Source: Bacillus sp. AFS073361 (lineage in GTDB: Bacteria; Bacillota; Bacilli; Bacillales; Cytobacillaceae). Taken from it: a stretch of DNA of 64,000 nucleotides. The translations under genes were made by a program, and so were the position numbers. The DNA lies in assembly GCF_002567005.1 (NCBI RefSeq), contig NZ_NUZU01000007.1, positions 123,414 through 187,413 of the forward strand, in the 5' to 3' direction. Numbering within the stretch: the first letter of the stretch is position 1; each line of letters opens with the position of its first letter. This document shows, in pieces, positions 35,485 to 44,026 of the stretch. Below the pieces are notes generated by a model. It saw only the letters and a program-made list of their open reading frames with translations. It had not been told where the DNA came from and did not search any database.

Positions 35485-36297
35485 CTTATTCAATACATTT
35501 AAAGCCTTATTCGTTCTTGGTCGGGTTCCCTTGAACCATTGGTAACAAAGGATCGTAATCAGAATCAAATCAATGACATCGCCGCCATAATACATGATCA
35601 ATCCGCCCGTTTTGGCTTGGTCAATCGGAACTCCCATAGGGGGATGAGCATAAATATATTTTGAAAGGATGCCGTGACATGCCAAGGCGATTATTAATAC
35701 GCATGAACGATAGATATAACCCGTCCGGTGTGGGTTTGGATCTGCATAAATGAAGGCACCTGTGAAAAGATAGCCTGCTAGAAATACGTGCAGGTGAACC
35801 GCAATTTGAACCAGCTCGTTTTGTTCCATTGTCTGATAAAGGCTGGTCGTATATAGGACCCAAAGGCCTCCAACATTCAGAAAAGAGGCCGTTAACGGAT
35901 GAGTGATTAGTCGAAGTGGATTACTTTTTAAAATATGGGATAAAGTCCGTGCGTGCTTCACGTCTAGTGTACGAAGAATCAGTGTCATTGGGGATGCCAA
36001 GACCAGTAATAGCGGCGCCAGCATTCCGAGAAGGAGATGGCCGAGCATATGAGCCGTGAAATCTGAATGAGAACGAGTAGCAAGCGGCCCAATAATAGCC
36101 GCTAATGCACAGAAAATACCTGTAATCCACTTGACAATTCGGTAAGACCGCCATGATCTTTTTCGCCGCTTAGATAGGATGGCTGCGTAAAGATAAATGA
36201 CTAATGCAATGAAAAACGGCACTGATAAAATCAGTTGGACGCTTAATCCATGAAATTCCATCTCAGATCCATCATGTATGTGATTATTTAGGTGCAT
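35482..36297 (-). CDS. CtaG-type cytochrome c oxidase assembly membrane protein
   Basis: 271 residues, about seven membrane helices, of the caa3-oxidase CtaG family needed for Cu/heme oxidase assembly in Bacillus. Histidines lie in and near helices: HMLGHLLLGMLAPLLLVLASP, VHLHVFLAGYLFTGAFIYADPNP and HGILSKYIYAHPP. It overlaps the upstream DUF2243 gene by 14 bp, so the pair is cotranscribed and probably acts together in the membrane. TAGGAG lies about 12 bases before the ATG. No ctaCDEF genes are nearby. Confidence 0.83.
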   Translation of the reverse strand: MHLNNHIHDGSEMEFHGLSVQLILSVPFFIALVIYLYAAILSKRRKRSWRSYRIVKWITGIFCALAAIIGPLATRSHSDFTAHMLGHLLLGMLAPLLLVLASPMTLILRTLDVKHARTLSHILKSNPLRLITHPLTASFLNVGGLWVLYTTSLYQTMEQNELVQIAVHLHVFLAGYLFTGAFIYADPNPHRTGYIYRSCVLIIALACHGILSKYIYAHPPMGVPIDQAKTGGLIMYYGGDVIDLILITILCYQWFKGTRPRTNKALNVLNK

Positions 36298-36772
36298 GAT
36301 TCGTTGTAACTCCTAATTGACTTGATTTCCCTTTTGAGCGAGCGAGGATAGCAATGCCAATTATTATCATCAAAACTGAGGTAATGTACCAAACCATGTC
36401 GTAAGGGACGATATTAACATCGTAGCGAATTTGGTGGAGACCCATTAATTTATGCTGGATGGTACCATCGTATAATTGAAATCCACCTGCACCCAGTAAT
36501 AACCCTCCAAACCACCTCATTGGCAGCCAACCACCTCGGCGGCGAAGGTCGGCAAGCATGAATAAGGATCCAACTGTAGCAAACCAACTAAAGGCATGAA
36601 AAAATCCATCAGAAACAAGTCCGATTCCAGTCGTGGATTTATCGTAAAAATGATGCCAATGCAGTAGTTGATGAAAAACTGCTTCATCGATAAAGGCGAC
36701 AAGTCCTATGCCAAAAAGTAAGCCGGACCAGAGATTTTTAGGGTAATTTGTTTTGTTATTATTCTCCGCCAT
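36284..36772 (-). CDS. DUF2243 membrane protein
   Basis: 162 residues with four membrane helices. WSGLLFGIGLVAFIDEAVFHQLLHWHHFYD, then DGFFHAFSWFATVGSLFMLADLRRRGG and GGFQLYDGTIQHKLMGLHQIRY are conserved DUF2243 blocks with several in-membrane His residues that could bind metal or heme. AAAGGAGAAG supports ATG 36772. The first gene of a two-gene operon with CtaG, which points to copper or oxidase biogenesis; this is inference. Confidence 0.83.
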   Translation of the reverse strand: MAENNNKTNYPKNLWSGLLFGIGLVAFIDEAVFHQLLHWHHFYDKSTTGIGLVSDGFFHAFSWFATVGSLFMLADLRRRGGWLPMRWFGGLLLGAGGFQLYDGTIQHKLMGLHQIRYDVNIVPYDMVWYITSVLMIIIGIAILARSKGKSSQLGVTTNHAPK

Positions 36773-36980
36773 TTTCTTCTCCTTTAAGAAACGAATTCTT
36801 CTGCTCTTCAATTTACCCTATATGAATAACCCATAAACAGGATGTGGTAGGATTCCTGTCCATTAATATTGTTTTTTGGTTGATGGCTATATTTGTTGAT
36901 AAAAATCTTATTTTTAATTTCTCTGCAATTTGTCAAAACTGATATGCAGAGGTGATTAAGATAAGGAAGGAGACATATGT

Positions 36981-37154
36981 ATGAATAAACCTTTTGAATA
37001 CCCGGAAATGTACTATAACGAAGTCATCTATTTTTTAGAAACGAAATGGAAGCGTCGACTAAGTGATCATGAGAGGCATGTTCTCATTGAAGGCTATCGA
37101 TTCGGGCGGCTGGTTGAGGCAGAAAATGAAATCAGAATCCTCTCAGTGAAGTAA
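36981..37154 (+). CDS. Small hypothetical protein, 57 residues
   Basis: GGAAGGAGA is well placed before ATG 36981. The peptide MNKPFEYPEMYYNEVIYFLE continues TKWKRRLSDHERHVLIEGYRFGR and ends ILSVK: helical, charged, soluble, and compact enough to be a folded domain. The good ribosome site, sensible composition and a terminator at 37224 support a real gene. No function is proposed. Confidence 0.6.
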   Translation: MNKPFEYPEMYYNEVIYFLETKWKRRLSDHERHVLIEGYRFGRLVEAENEIRILSVK

Positions 37155-37176
37155 TTTTTTCTGAAGTTAATATCAA

Positions 37177-37249
37177 ATGGCAGCCGCAGCTGCCATAATA
37201 CTTCATTAATAAAATTTTTAAATAACCTTTGCTCAATGCAAGGTTTTTT
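37177..37249 (+). terminator. Two tandem hairpins, second with T run
   Basis: ATGGCAGC-CGCA-GCTGCCAT (37177-37196) is a perfect stem without Ts; AACCTTTGC-TCAAT-GCAAGGTT (37224-37245) ends in TTTTTT. Confidence 0.7.
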
Positions 37250-37342
37250 CTTTATTTAAGTATTGTATAATAAAGGAAGCGTTTCATTTTTTTATAATAA
37301 ATGTAACTGTGTCCGTGGTAAACAAGTGAAGGGAGGGCCGGT

Positions 37343-37399
37343 GTGACAACAGCAAAGAGATTCGCAGATTCAGAGATTTTGATCCGATGTAATGTTTAA
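37343..37399 (+). CDS. Possible 18-residue leader peptide of malate synthase
   Basis: GGGAGGG (37331-37337) sits 5 bases before a GTG opening VTTAKRFADSEILIRCNV and a TAA, 24 bases before the malate synthase ATG. A strong ribosome site on so short a frame suggests translation-coupled control, or chance. No alternative hairpins were traced. Confidence 0.3.
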   Translation: MTTAKRFADSEILIRCNV

Positions 37400-37423
37400 A
37401 CTACATAAGGGGGAATTGGTAAG

Positions 37424-39589
37424 ATGTCAAACTATGTAAAAATAGGTAATCTTCAAGTAGCGGATGTACTTTATCATTTTATTAACGACAGCGCATTACC
37501 AGGCACGGGCTTAGACCGCGAGCAGTTCTGGACTGATTTTGAAGCACTCTTTGCTGATTTAACACCAATCAATAACCAATTATTAGATCGACGAGATGAC
37601 CTTCAGCGTAAAATCAATACCTGGCATAGAATCAATAAATCCTTCCACTTTGAAAATTATCATTCTTTTTTGAAAGAAATCGGCTATTTAGAACCGGAGA
37701 CTTCTGATTTTCAGATCAGCACGGAAAATGTGGATGAAGAAGTAGCCTTAAAAGCAGGGCCTCAGCTCGTCGTTCCTGTCGATAATGCCCGCTATGCACT
37801 AAATGCAGCTAATGCCCGCTGGGGAAGTCTCTATGATGCCTTATATGGGACGGATGCGATTAGTGAAGAAGAAGGTGCTAATCGTGCAGGGGCTTACAAT
37901 CCGATTCGCGGAGAAAAAGTTATTGCTTTTGCAAGAGACTTCCTTGATCAAACCATCCCGCTCGAGCAGTTTTCTCATAAGGAGGCTGTCAAATATTCGA
38001 TTGAAAATGGGAGATTAGCAGTTTTACTTGGGAATGGCGCGACCGTTGGGCTTCAAGATGAACCCAAATTCTGTGGCTACCAAGGGAATCCAGGCGAGCC
38101 TTCCACCATTTTACTGAAAAATAATGGTCTCTATTTTGAAATTCAAATCGACCCTGGCCATCCAATAGGAAAAACCGACCGAGCTGGCGTTAAAGATATT
38201 TTTATAGAGTCGGCTCTTACGACGATTATGGATTGCGAGGATTCCGTTGCCGCCGTGGATGCAGAGGATAAGGTCCTAGTATACTCCAATTGGCTCGGAT
38301 TGATGAAAGGTGACTTAACAACTGCATTCACAAAAAATAATAAGACAATTACTCGCTCGCTTCAGCCTGACCGCACGTATATCTCACCAACTGGTGAGGA
38401 ATTTGCCCTAAAAGGGCGTTCTCTCATGTTTGTCCGTATTGTCGGTCATTTAATGAAGAATCCTGCTATCCTAGATAAGGATGGAAACGAGGTACCAGAA
38501 GGGTTAATGGATACGGTCGTTACTAGTTTAATTGCCAAGCATTCTCTTTTGGCCAATGGTCCATATCAGAACTCTGCAAAGGGATCGATTTATATTGTTA
38601 AACCAAAAATGCATGGTTCTAAAGAAGTCGCTTTCGCCAATGAAACATTTAATCGCGTGGAAGATATGCTAGGACTGGAGCGGAATACGCTAAAGATTGG
38701 GGTCATGGATGAAGAGCGAAGAACGTCGTTGAACTTGAAAAATTGCATTGGTGAAGTAAGGGAACGAATTGTTTTCATTAATACTGGTTTCTTGGACCGG
38801 ACTGGCGATGAAATCCATACTTCAATGGAAATAGGGGCCGTTATCCGGAAAAATGAAATGAAGTTCTCTACATGGCTGCAAAGCTATGAAAAATCCAATG
38901 TGTTTGTCGGGCTGGCAGCTGGTCTAAAAGGCCGTGCACAGATTGGGAAAGGAATGTGGGCAATGCCGGACCTTATGGCCGAAATGCTCAAGCAAAAAAT
39001 CGGTCATCTGCAAGCAGGCGGGACAACGGCTTGGGTACCTTCACCAACTGCGGCGACCCTGCATGCGCTACATTATCATCAATTGGATGTCTCAAAGGTG
39101 CAGGATGAATTAGCAAAGGGTGTCCAGGAGGATTTAAGAGATGAGATATTAACTATACCTGTCGCTGAACAAACCAACTGGTCCGCCGAAGAAATTCAGC
39201 AAGAGCTTGATAACAATGCACAGGGAATCCTAGGCTATGTTGTTCGCTGGGTAGAAATGGGGGTTGGTTGTTCGAAGGTACCGGATATTAATCACGTTGG
39301 GTTGATGGAAGACCGTGCGACACTCCGGATTTCAAGCCAGCATATTGCCAACTGGCTCCATCATGGGATTTGTTCGAAGGAACAGGTACTGGAAACCCTA
39401 AAGAGAATGGCAAAGGTAGTCGACGAACAAAACGCGGGAGATCCGTCGTATCGTCCAATGGCTCTAGATTTAGATCAATCTGTAGCCTTTCAAGCAGCTT
39501 GCGACTTAGTATTTAAAGGATATAATCAGCCAAACGGATATACCGAACCGATTTTACATCAGCGCCGCATTGAAGCAAAAGCCCAATAG
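37424..39589 (+). CDS. glcB: Malate synthase G
   Basis: 721 residues, the usual length of the G isoform. It condenses glyoxylate with acetyl-CoA to malate. Visible blocks include [27 protein letters not shown], the Mg/catalytic stretch [63 protein letters not shown] and [22 protein letters not shown]. No isocitrate lyase gene lies nearby, so glyoxylate may come from glycolate, allantoin or elsewhere. AAGGGGGAATTGGTAAG leads into the ATG. The TAG stop directly abuts a 13-mer repeat. Confidence 0.95.
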   Translation: MSNYVKIGNLQVADVLYHFINDSALPGTGLDREQFWTDFEALFADLTPINNQLLDRRDDLQRKINTWHRINKSFHFENYHSFLKEIGYLEPETSDFQISTENVDEEVALKAGPQLVVPVDNARYALNAANARWGSLYDALYGTDAISEEEGANRAGAYNPIRGEKVIAFARDFLDQTIPLEQFSHKEAVKYSIENGRLAVLLGNGATVGLQDEPKFCGYQGNPGEPSTILLKNNGLYFEIQIDPGHPIGKTDRAGVKDIFIESALTTIMDCEDSVAAVDAEDKVLVYSNWLGLMKGDLTTAFTKNNKTITRSLQPDRTYISPTGEEFALKGRSLMFVRIVGHLMKNPAILDKDGNEVPEGLMDTVVTSLIAKHSLLANGPYQNSAKGSIYIVKPKMHGSKEVAFANETFNRVEDMLGLERNTLKIGVMDEERRTSLNLKNCIGEVRERIVFINTGFLDRTGDEIHTSMEIGAVIRKNEMKFSTWLQSYEKSNVFVGLAAGLKGRAQIGKGMWAMPDLMAEMLKQKIGHLQAGGTTAWVPSPTAATLHALHYHQLDVSKVQDELAKGVQEDLRDEILTIPVAEQTNWSAEEIQQELDNNAQGILGYVVRWVEMGVGCSKVPDINHVGLMEDRATLRISSQHIANWLHHGICSKEQVLETLKRMAKVVDEQNAGDPSYRPMALDLDQSVAFQAACDLVFKGYNQPNGYTEPILHQRRIEAKAQ

Positions 39590-39602
39590 GGTGTCAGGCA
39601 CC
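39590..39602 (+). repeat. Dispersed 13-mer, copy 5
   Basis: GGTGTCAGGCACC begins immediately after the malate synthase stop codon. Confidence 0.8.
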
Positions 39603-39615
39603 AAGAATAAAAACA

Positions 39616-39652
39616 CGAGCAACTACATGAAACAGATGTAGTTGCTTTTTTT
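39616..39652. terminator. Bidirectional terminator
   Basis: AGCAACTACAT (39618-39628) and ATGTAGTTGCT (39635-39645), with seven Ts on the plus strand and GTTTTTATT on the minus strand, between converging genes. Confidence 0.8.
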
Positions 39653-39671
39653 GGATGAATGAAATTGTAAA

Positions 39672-41261
39672 TCAATTTTCTAAGGTAACCTCGATTAAGA
39701 AGATTTCCCCATCAGACTGCATTGCCTCATTAAAGATGTTTTCAAATTCATCAAGCGTACTCGCCCGCATACCTTTAATTCCGAAACTAGCGGCCAATTG
39801 GACAAAGTTCGGATTTTGGAACGTTACTCCGTAGTTTTCTCCGAACTTTTTGTCCATTTGCTGGACCTCAAGTTTTAACATCGAGTCATTTAATACAATG
39901 ATTATGAACGAAAGTCCGAGTCGTTTAGCTGTCTCAATTTCTGCAAAATTCATTAAAGCACCACCATCCCCGGTAATGCAAATAACTAGGTCATCTGGAC
40001 AAGCAAGCTTCGCCCCAATGGCACCAGGAATGGCGATCCCCATGGAAGCAAGCCCATTTGATATAACAAGCCGATTTGGCTTTTTCGGCTGATAGGTTCG
40101 CGCAATAGAAACCTTATGTGCCCCTACATCCGATATCATGATCGTATCCTCTGTTGTATGTGAATTAACGCAGTGGAGAACTTGCTCAATCGTAAAGGAA
40201 AGAGTGCCTGACACCAGCTGATCAATTTGATATGCAGTTTTAATTTGGTCCTTTAGCCCGCAGGAGGGAAGCCATGATTTCGTCGGAAGGGTGGATTGAT
40301 TTAAAAGTTGCAAGGTGTTTCTTATGTTTCCGACCAGCTCCACCTCTACAGGATAATAGTCATTAATTTCTGAAGATAAAGAATCGATATGTAAGATAGG
40401 AAGTTTCTTCACATTCCAGTCTTTAGGCAGTTTTTCGACAAAGTCAAAGCCGATGACAATCAGGAGATCTGCCTCTTTTAATCCAGGTAACACTTCGTCA
40501 TTTTCCTTAAAACCAAAGGTATAGTAATTAAGTGGATGTTCTTTTGAGAGCACTCCTTTTGCCATAAAACTATGGGTTACAGGGCATTGAAGGGTTTCGA
40601 CAAAGGTCAGTAGTTCTGGGACTGCCTCTTGCCTGATTACACCATTTCCAACGATGACAAATGGTTTAAGATGTTTTTTGATAAGGGTACCTGCAGCTTC
40701 AATTGACTCTTGAGCCGGAACACATACAGGCAAGGATGTAACGGGTAAGGGACTACCGCCGATCATTTGATTTGAAAAGTTTTCTGGTAATGTAATGGCA
40801 ACGGAACCCGGTTTCTCCATTTTTGCCATCTTGAATGCTTTTCGAACCTTCGCCGGCACTGTTTGGGATTCATTGATTTGTGTGCTCCATTTTGTTGCGG
40901 GTTCAAACATCGTCACAAGATCAAGGTATTGATGGGATTCCTTATGATGACGTTCCACACCTGCCTGACCAATGATGGCCACAACTGGGGAATGGTCAAG
41001 CCGAGCGCTGGCCATACCCGTTATTAAGTTGGCGGCGCCAGGTCCGAGCGTTGATAAGCATACACCAACTTTGTTTGACAACCTTCCATAGACGTCTGCC
41101 ATAAATGCCGCTCCTTGCTCGTGCCTGACATTTATGTATTGAATTTGTGTCGATTTGGAAAGGGAATCAACGAGGTCTAGGACCTCCGTGCCAACAATTC
41201 CGAACACATATTCTACTCCTTCGTTTTCTAGACAATGGACAAGTACATCTGTTACCTTCAT
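39672..41261 (-). CDS. Thiamine-diphosphate enzyme, acetolactate synthase-like large subunit
   Basis: 529 residues. The cofactor-activating Glu48 (RHEQGAAFMADVYGR), the GPGAANLITGMASARLDHSPVVAIIGQ block and the ThDP/Mg motif GDGGALMNFAEIETAKRLGLSFIIIVLND define the acetolactate synthase/pyruvate-oxidase group. There is no regulatory-subunit gene beside it, so a catabolic or related carboligase role is likelier than branched-chain synthesis. Next to malate synthase, glyoxylate carboligation is also conceivable, but key residues were not tested. GAGGAGG precedes the start. The gene contains a 12-bp piece of the dispersed repeat (40204-40215). Confidence 0.8.
   Translation of the reverse strand: MKVTDVLVHCLENEGVEYVFGIVGTEVLDLVDSLSKSTQIQYINVRHEQGAAFMADVYGRLSNKVGVCLSTLGPGAANLITGMASARLDHSPVVAIIGQAGVERHHKESHQYLDLVTMFEPATKWSTQINESQTVPAKVRKAFKMAKMEKPGSVAITLPENFSNQMIGGSPLPVTSLPVCVPAQESIEAAGTLIKKHLKPFVIVGNGVIRQEAVPELLTFVETLQCPVTHSFMAKGVLSKEHPLNYYTFGFKENDEVLPGLKEADLLIVIGFDFVEKLPKDWNVKKLPILHIDSLSSEINDYYPVEVELVGNIRNTLQLLNQSTLPTKSWLPSCGLKDQIKTAYQIDQLVSGTLSFTIEQVLHCVNSHTTEDTIMISDVGAHKVSIARTYQPKKPNRLVISNGLASMGIAIPGAIGAKLACPDDLVICITGDGGALMNFAEIETAKRLGLSFIIIVLNDSMLKLEVQQMDKKFGENYGVTFQNPNFVQLAASFGIKGMRASTLDEFENIFNEAMQSDGEIFLIEVTLEN
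40204..40215 (-). repeat. Dispersed repeat inside a coding region, copy 6 (12 bp)
   Basis: GTGCCTGACACC lies in frame in the acetolactate-synthase-like gene, where its complement encodes VSGT within a poorly conserved linker. Confidence 0.55.
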
Positions 41262-41309
41262 CAAATCCTCCTCGTCAATTTAATTTGGTTACCGATGATT
41301 TCTATAACC

Positions 41310-41517
41310 TCCGATTATTCAACGTGCACGTGAATCATACAAAACGAATGATTCCCGTTATCCTGATTTTTCACGCTTCACGGGGAACATACACTAGGTA
41401 TGATTACCATTGCCCCAATTTTTCACCCTTTACCGGTAACATACACCAGGTATGATTACCATTTCCTCGATTTCTCAGCCTTCACGGTCACCATACGTTT
41501 CCTACACAATAGTATTC
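41310..41517. repeat. Degenerate 52-bp tandem repeat, four copies
   Basis: Copies start near 41310, 41362, 41414 and 41466. The CATAC core recurs at 41336, 41388, 41440 and 41492, exactly 52 bp apart. Copies 2 and 3 are the most alike, each ending in the partial palindrome GGTATGATTACC; copy 4 diverges in its second half. It fills most of the 419-bp gap upstream of the minus-strand synthase gene. No gene is seen here. Confidence 0.8.
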
Positions 41518-41680
41518 TTACCTAAATACCTATCTATTTTGTCTCTATTAATGAAAACTGATGATCTGCAAAAAAATATATCAATATAATTTTGTAATGA
41601 TATTGTAATATTGCTGAGATGTCACTGTTACACCTTTCTAGTATATTTGACCTACCAAATCACACTAGGGGGTAACAATT

Positions 41681-42133
41681 ATGCTAAAGAAATTCATCGT
41701 TGCATTTGTCATTATCGTTTCTTGTGGCTCTTTGTTTGCTAACATGGGTGATAAAGCGGAAGCGGCTTATTATCATACAAAGGCTATTTCGGTAGCAAAG
41801 TCTAATATTGGAGTACCATATCAATGGGGTGGAATGTCGCCCGGCGGATTTGATTGTTCAGGTCTTATTAAGTATTCCTATGCAAGGGCTGGAAAAACCT
41901 TAAATCGTACAGCGGCACAAATGTTTTATGGGAACGGACATCGTATATATTCAAATATACAACCAGGTGACTTAATGTTCTATGCTCCAACCAAGGCAAG
42001 TAAACCGACACATGTAGGGATGTACATCGGAAATGGTAAAATAATTATGGCTTCTTCATCAAAAGGAGTCATGATTACAAGCACTAATAACCCATATTGG
42101 CATTCAAGATACATTGGAACAAAACGCGTTTAA
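41681..42133 (+). CDS. Secreted NlpC/P60 family peptidase
   Basis: 150 residues. A signal peptide (MLKKFIVAFVIIVSCGSLFA...KAEA) sends it outside, where the fold cuts cell-wall D-Glu/diamino-acid links. The catalytic Cys59 (GGFDCSGLIKYSYARAG) and His111 (PTHVGMYIGNG) are present; the third position, often His or Asn after IGNGK-I-I, reads Met123, so activity may be altered. It has no LysM or SH3 wall-binding domain. AGGGGGT precedes the ATG; a terminator follows. Confidence 0.87.
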   Translation: MLKKFIVAFVIIVSCGSLFANMGDKAEAAYYHTKAISVAKSNIGVPYQWGGMSPGGFDCSGLIKYSYARAGKTLNRTAAQMFYGNGHRIYSNIQPGDLMFYAPTKASKPTHVGMYIGNGKIIMASSSKGVMITSTNNPYWHSRYIGTKRV

Positions 42134-42161
42134 AGACCATCGATCCCTGATGGTCTTTTTT
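42132..42161 (+). terminator. Terminator after the NlpC/P60 gene
   Basis: AAAGACCATC pairs with GATGGTCTTT, followed by TTTTAT; the stem begins at the stop codon. Confidence 0.8.
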
Positions 42162-42269
42162 ATACATAGAAAAATTCTAATATTTATTTGAAAAATTAAA
42201 TCATTAACTTTGTATTCTTTTCTAATCGTTTGTTATCATCAAATTAGTAAAATAAGGGAGTGAACGCTA

Positions 42270-43205
42270 ATGACTAAACATACTCGAATCGGGAAAACGG
42301 ATTTATTTGTCAATCCAATTGGACTTGGTACCAATGCCGTTGGGGGTCATAATCTTTTTCCGAACTTAGATGAAGAAGCTGGCAGGGAGTTAGTTCGAAC
42401 CGGTTTGGCTCATGGGATTAATTTCCTTGACACAGCATATGTCTATGGTTTAGGACGGTCCGAAGAAATCATCGGGGAAGTCGTGAAGGAAAGCGGAAAT
42501 CGTTCAGAAATAGTCATCGCCTCCAAAGCAGCACATAAATTGATTGGAAATGAAATGGTTCTTGATAATTCACCAGCTTTTTTAAAACAAGCTGTCGAAG
42601 AGAGTTTAAGAAAGCTTCAAACCGATTACATCGATTTATTTTATATCCATTTTCCCGATCAGGATACACCGAAGGACGAAGCTGTTGGGGCCTTAAAGCA
42701 ATTGAAGGATGAAGGAAAAATTAGAGCAATCGGGGTATCTAATTTTTCAATTGATCAACTAAAAGAAGCTAATAAAGATGGTTATGTTGATGTCTACCAA
42801 GGGGAATATAACCTGCTAAGCCGTGGTGCAGAACGGGAAATATTCCCATACGTTACCGACCAGCAAATCTCATTCGTTCCCTTTTACCCATTAGCATCTG
42901 GATTATTAACTGGTAAGTATTCTCGAGAGACGAATATCAATGAAAAGAACCGTAAAAGACCACAGTTTAAAGAAGGCGTTTTCGAACAAAACTTGCAAAA
43001 GATTGAACAGGTCCGTAAAATTGCATCAGAAAAGGGTGCTGAAATTGCCCAAGTGATTCTTGCCTGGTATCTGTACCGCCCATGCATCGATGTAATTATT
43101 CCTGGTGCAAAGCGAGCAGACCAAGTGCTTCATAATCTAAAAACCTTACAGATCCAATTAACAACTGAAGAGATTCAAGAAATTGATCGAATTTTCCCAT
43201 CCTAA
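42270..43205 (+). CDS. Aldo/keto reductase
   Basis: 311 residues, TIM barrel, NADPH-dependent reduction of carbonyls. The catalytic tetrad is visible: Asp and Tyr in NFLDTAYVYGLGRSEEIIG, Lys in IVIASKAAH and His in LFYIHFPD. C-terminal IIPGAKRADQVLHNL binds NADPH phosphate. It resembles the Bacillus IolS/YqkF-like group; the substrate is unknown. GGGAGTG precedes the ATG. It is monocistronic. Confidence 0.87.
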   Translation: MTKHTRIGKTDLFVNPIGLGTNAVGGHNLFPNLDEEAGRELVRTGLAHGINFLDTAYVYGLGRSEEIIGEVVKESGNRSEIVIASKAAHKLIGNEMVLDNSPAFLKQAVEESLRKLQTDYIDLFYIHFPDQDTPKDEAVGALKQLKDEGKIRAIGVSNFSIDQLKEANKDGYVDVYQGEYNLLSRGAEREIFPYVTDQQISFVPFYPLASGLLTGKYSRETNINEKNRKRPQFKEGVFEQNLQKIEQVRKIASEKGAEIAQVILAWYLYRPCIDVIIPGAKRADQVLHNLKTLQIQLTTEEIQEIDRIFPS

Positions 43206-43208
43206 AGG

Positions 43209-43255
43209 AAAAGTCGTGAATAGTGATTTTTTATCACCTTTCACGGCTTTTTTTT
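43209..43255 (+). terminator. Terminator after the aldo/keto reductase gene
   Basis: AGTCGTGAA pairs with TTCACGGCT, with an inner GTGAT/ATCAC helix, followed by eight Ts. Confidence 0.8.
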
Positions 43256-43453
43256 CATTAAAAAAGGCATAATAAGAATCATTCCTTTTTAATTGAAGTG
43301 GTATGTGGGAAAATTATCCTTGGTAATTTATGAGTTCGCTTACAATTATCTTAATTTTTCTTTATTTAATGTTATGATAAAGGTATTAGTTAAATCGCCC
43401 TAAACACGATGCTATTTAGTCACGAAAATCTGATATAAAAAGGAAGTCTTCGT

Positions 43454-44026
43454 ATGAACCTTAAACACAAAAAGTATCCTTTTTTTAAGCGAATTGGACG
43501 AGCATTTAAGTTGAATTTTATAAAATTGCTTCGTTCTCCAGGTGGAGCCAAAAAAGTTTCGTTGGGATTTGCAATTGGTTTTGGCTTAGAAATGATTGTT
43601 CTTTCAACAGCTTCCCTTGTTTATATCGTATTTTTACCAATGGTTCGAATGGCAAGAGGTTCCTTGCCAGCGGCGATTATCGGAAATGTAATCGGAAAAC
43701 TATCCTTTCTACCAGTATTACTCCTACCTTTAGCTAAGACTATCGGTAAACTGATTTATCCTATAAACGAGAGTATAGGGCATAAGTCCCCTTTTTCGTT
43801 TGAACAGTTGATGCAAGGAGATTTCCGCAGTGTAGTCAGTTTACTTCACGGTGGTGTCCATGTGTTAATTGGAATGACGATTTTTGGCATCATTCTTGGG
43901 ATTATTTCTTACTTCTTTGTTCATTATTTTTATGAAAAAGAAAAAACGAAAAGACTTGCAAGGATTCGTGATAAACAAGCCCTTCGAAAAAATAACCTTG
44001 TTATGATTGATGCGACCAATAATTAA
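43454..44026 (+). CDS. DUF2062 membrane protein
   Basis: 190 residues. A basic N-terminus precedes LLRSPGGAKKVSLGFAIGFGLEMI, the DUF2062 hallmark, then four membrane stretches and a basic C-terminal tail (EKEKTKRLARIRDKQALRKN). The family is of unknown function and often sits near cell-envelope genes. AAGGAAG lies before the ATG. Its stop codon overlaps that of the opposing SDR gene by 4 bp, so there is no room for separate terminators. Confidence 0.8.
   Translation: MNLKHKKYPFFKRIGRAFKLNFIKLLRSPGGAKKVSLGFAIGFGLEMIVLSTASLVYIVFLPMVRMARGSLPAAIIGNVIGKLSFLPVLLLPLAKTIGKLIYPINESIGHKSPFSFEQLMQGDFRSVVSLLHGGVHVLIGMTIFGIILGIISYFFVHYFYEKEKTKRLARIRDKQALRKNNLVMIDATNN

Noticed and set aside
41121-41130. 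Another piece of the dispersed repeat, GTGCCTGACA
   Set aside because: Only 10 bp and inside the conserved ThDP-enzyme codons for VRHEQ, so it is constrained by protein sequence.
43331-43378. 15-codon hydrophobic frame MSSLTIILIFLYLML
   Set aside because: No ribosome binding site; AT-rich DNA gives such frames by chance.
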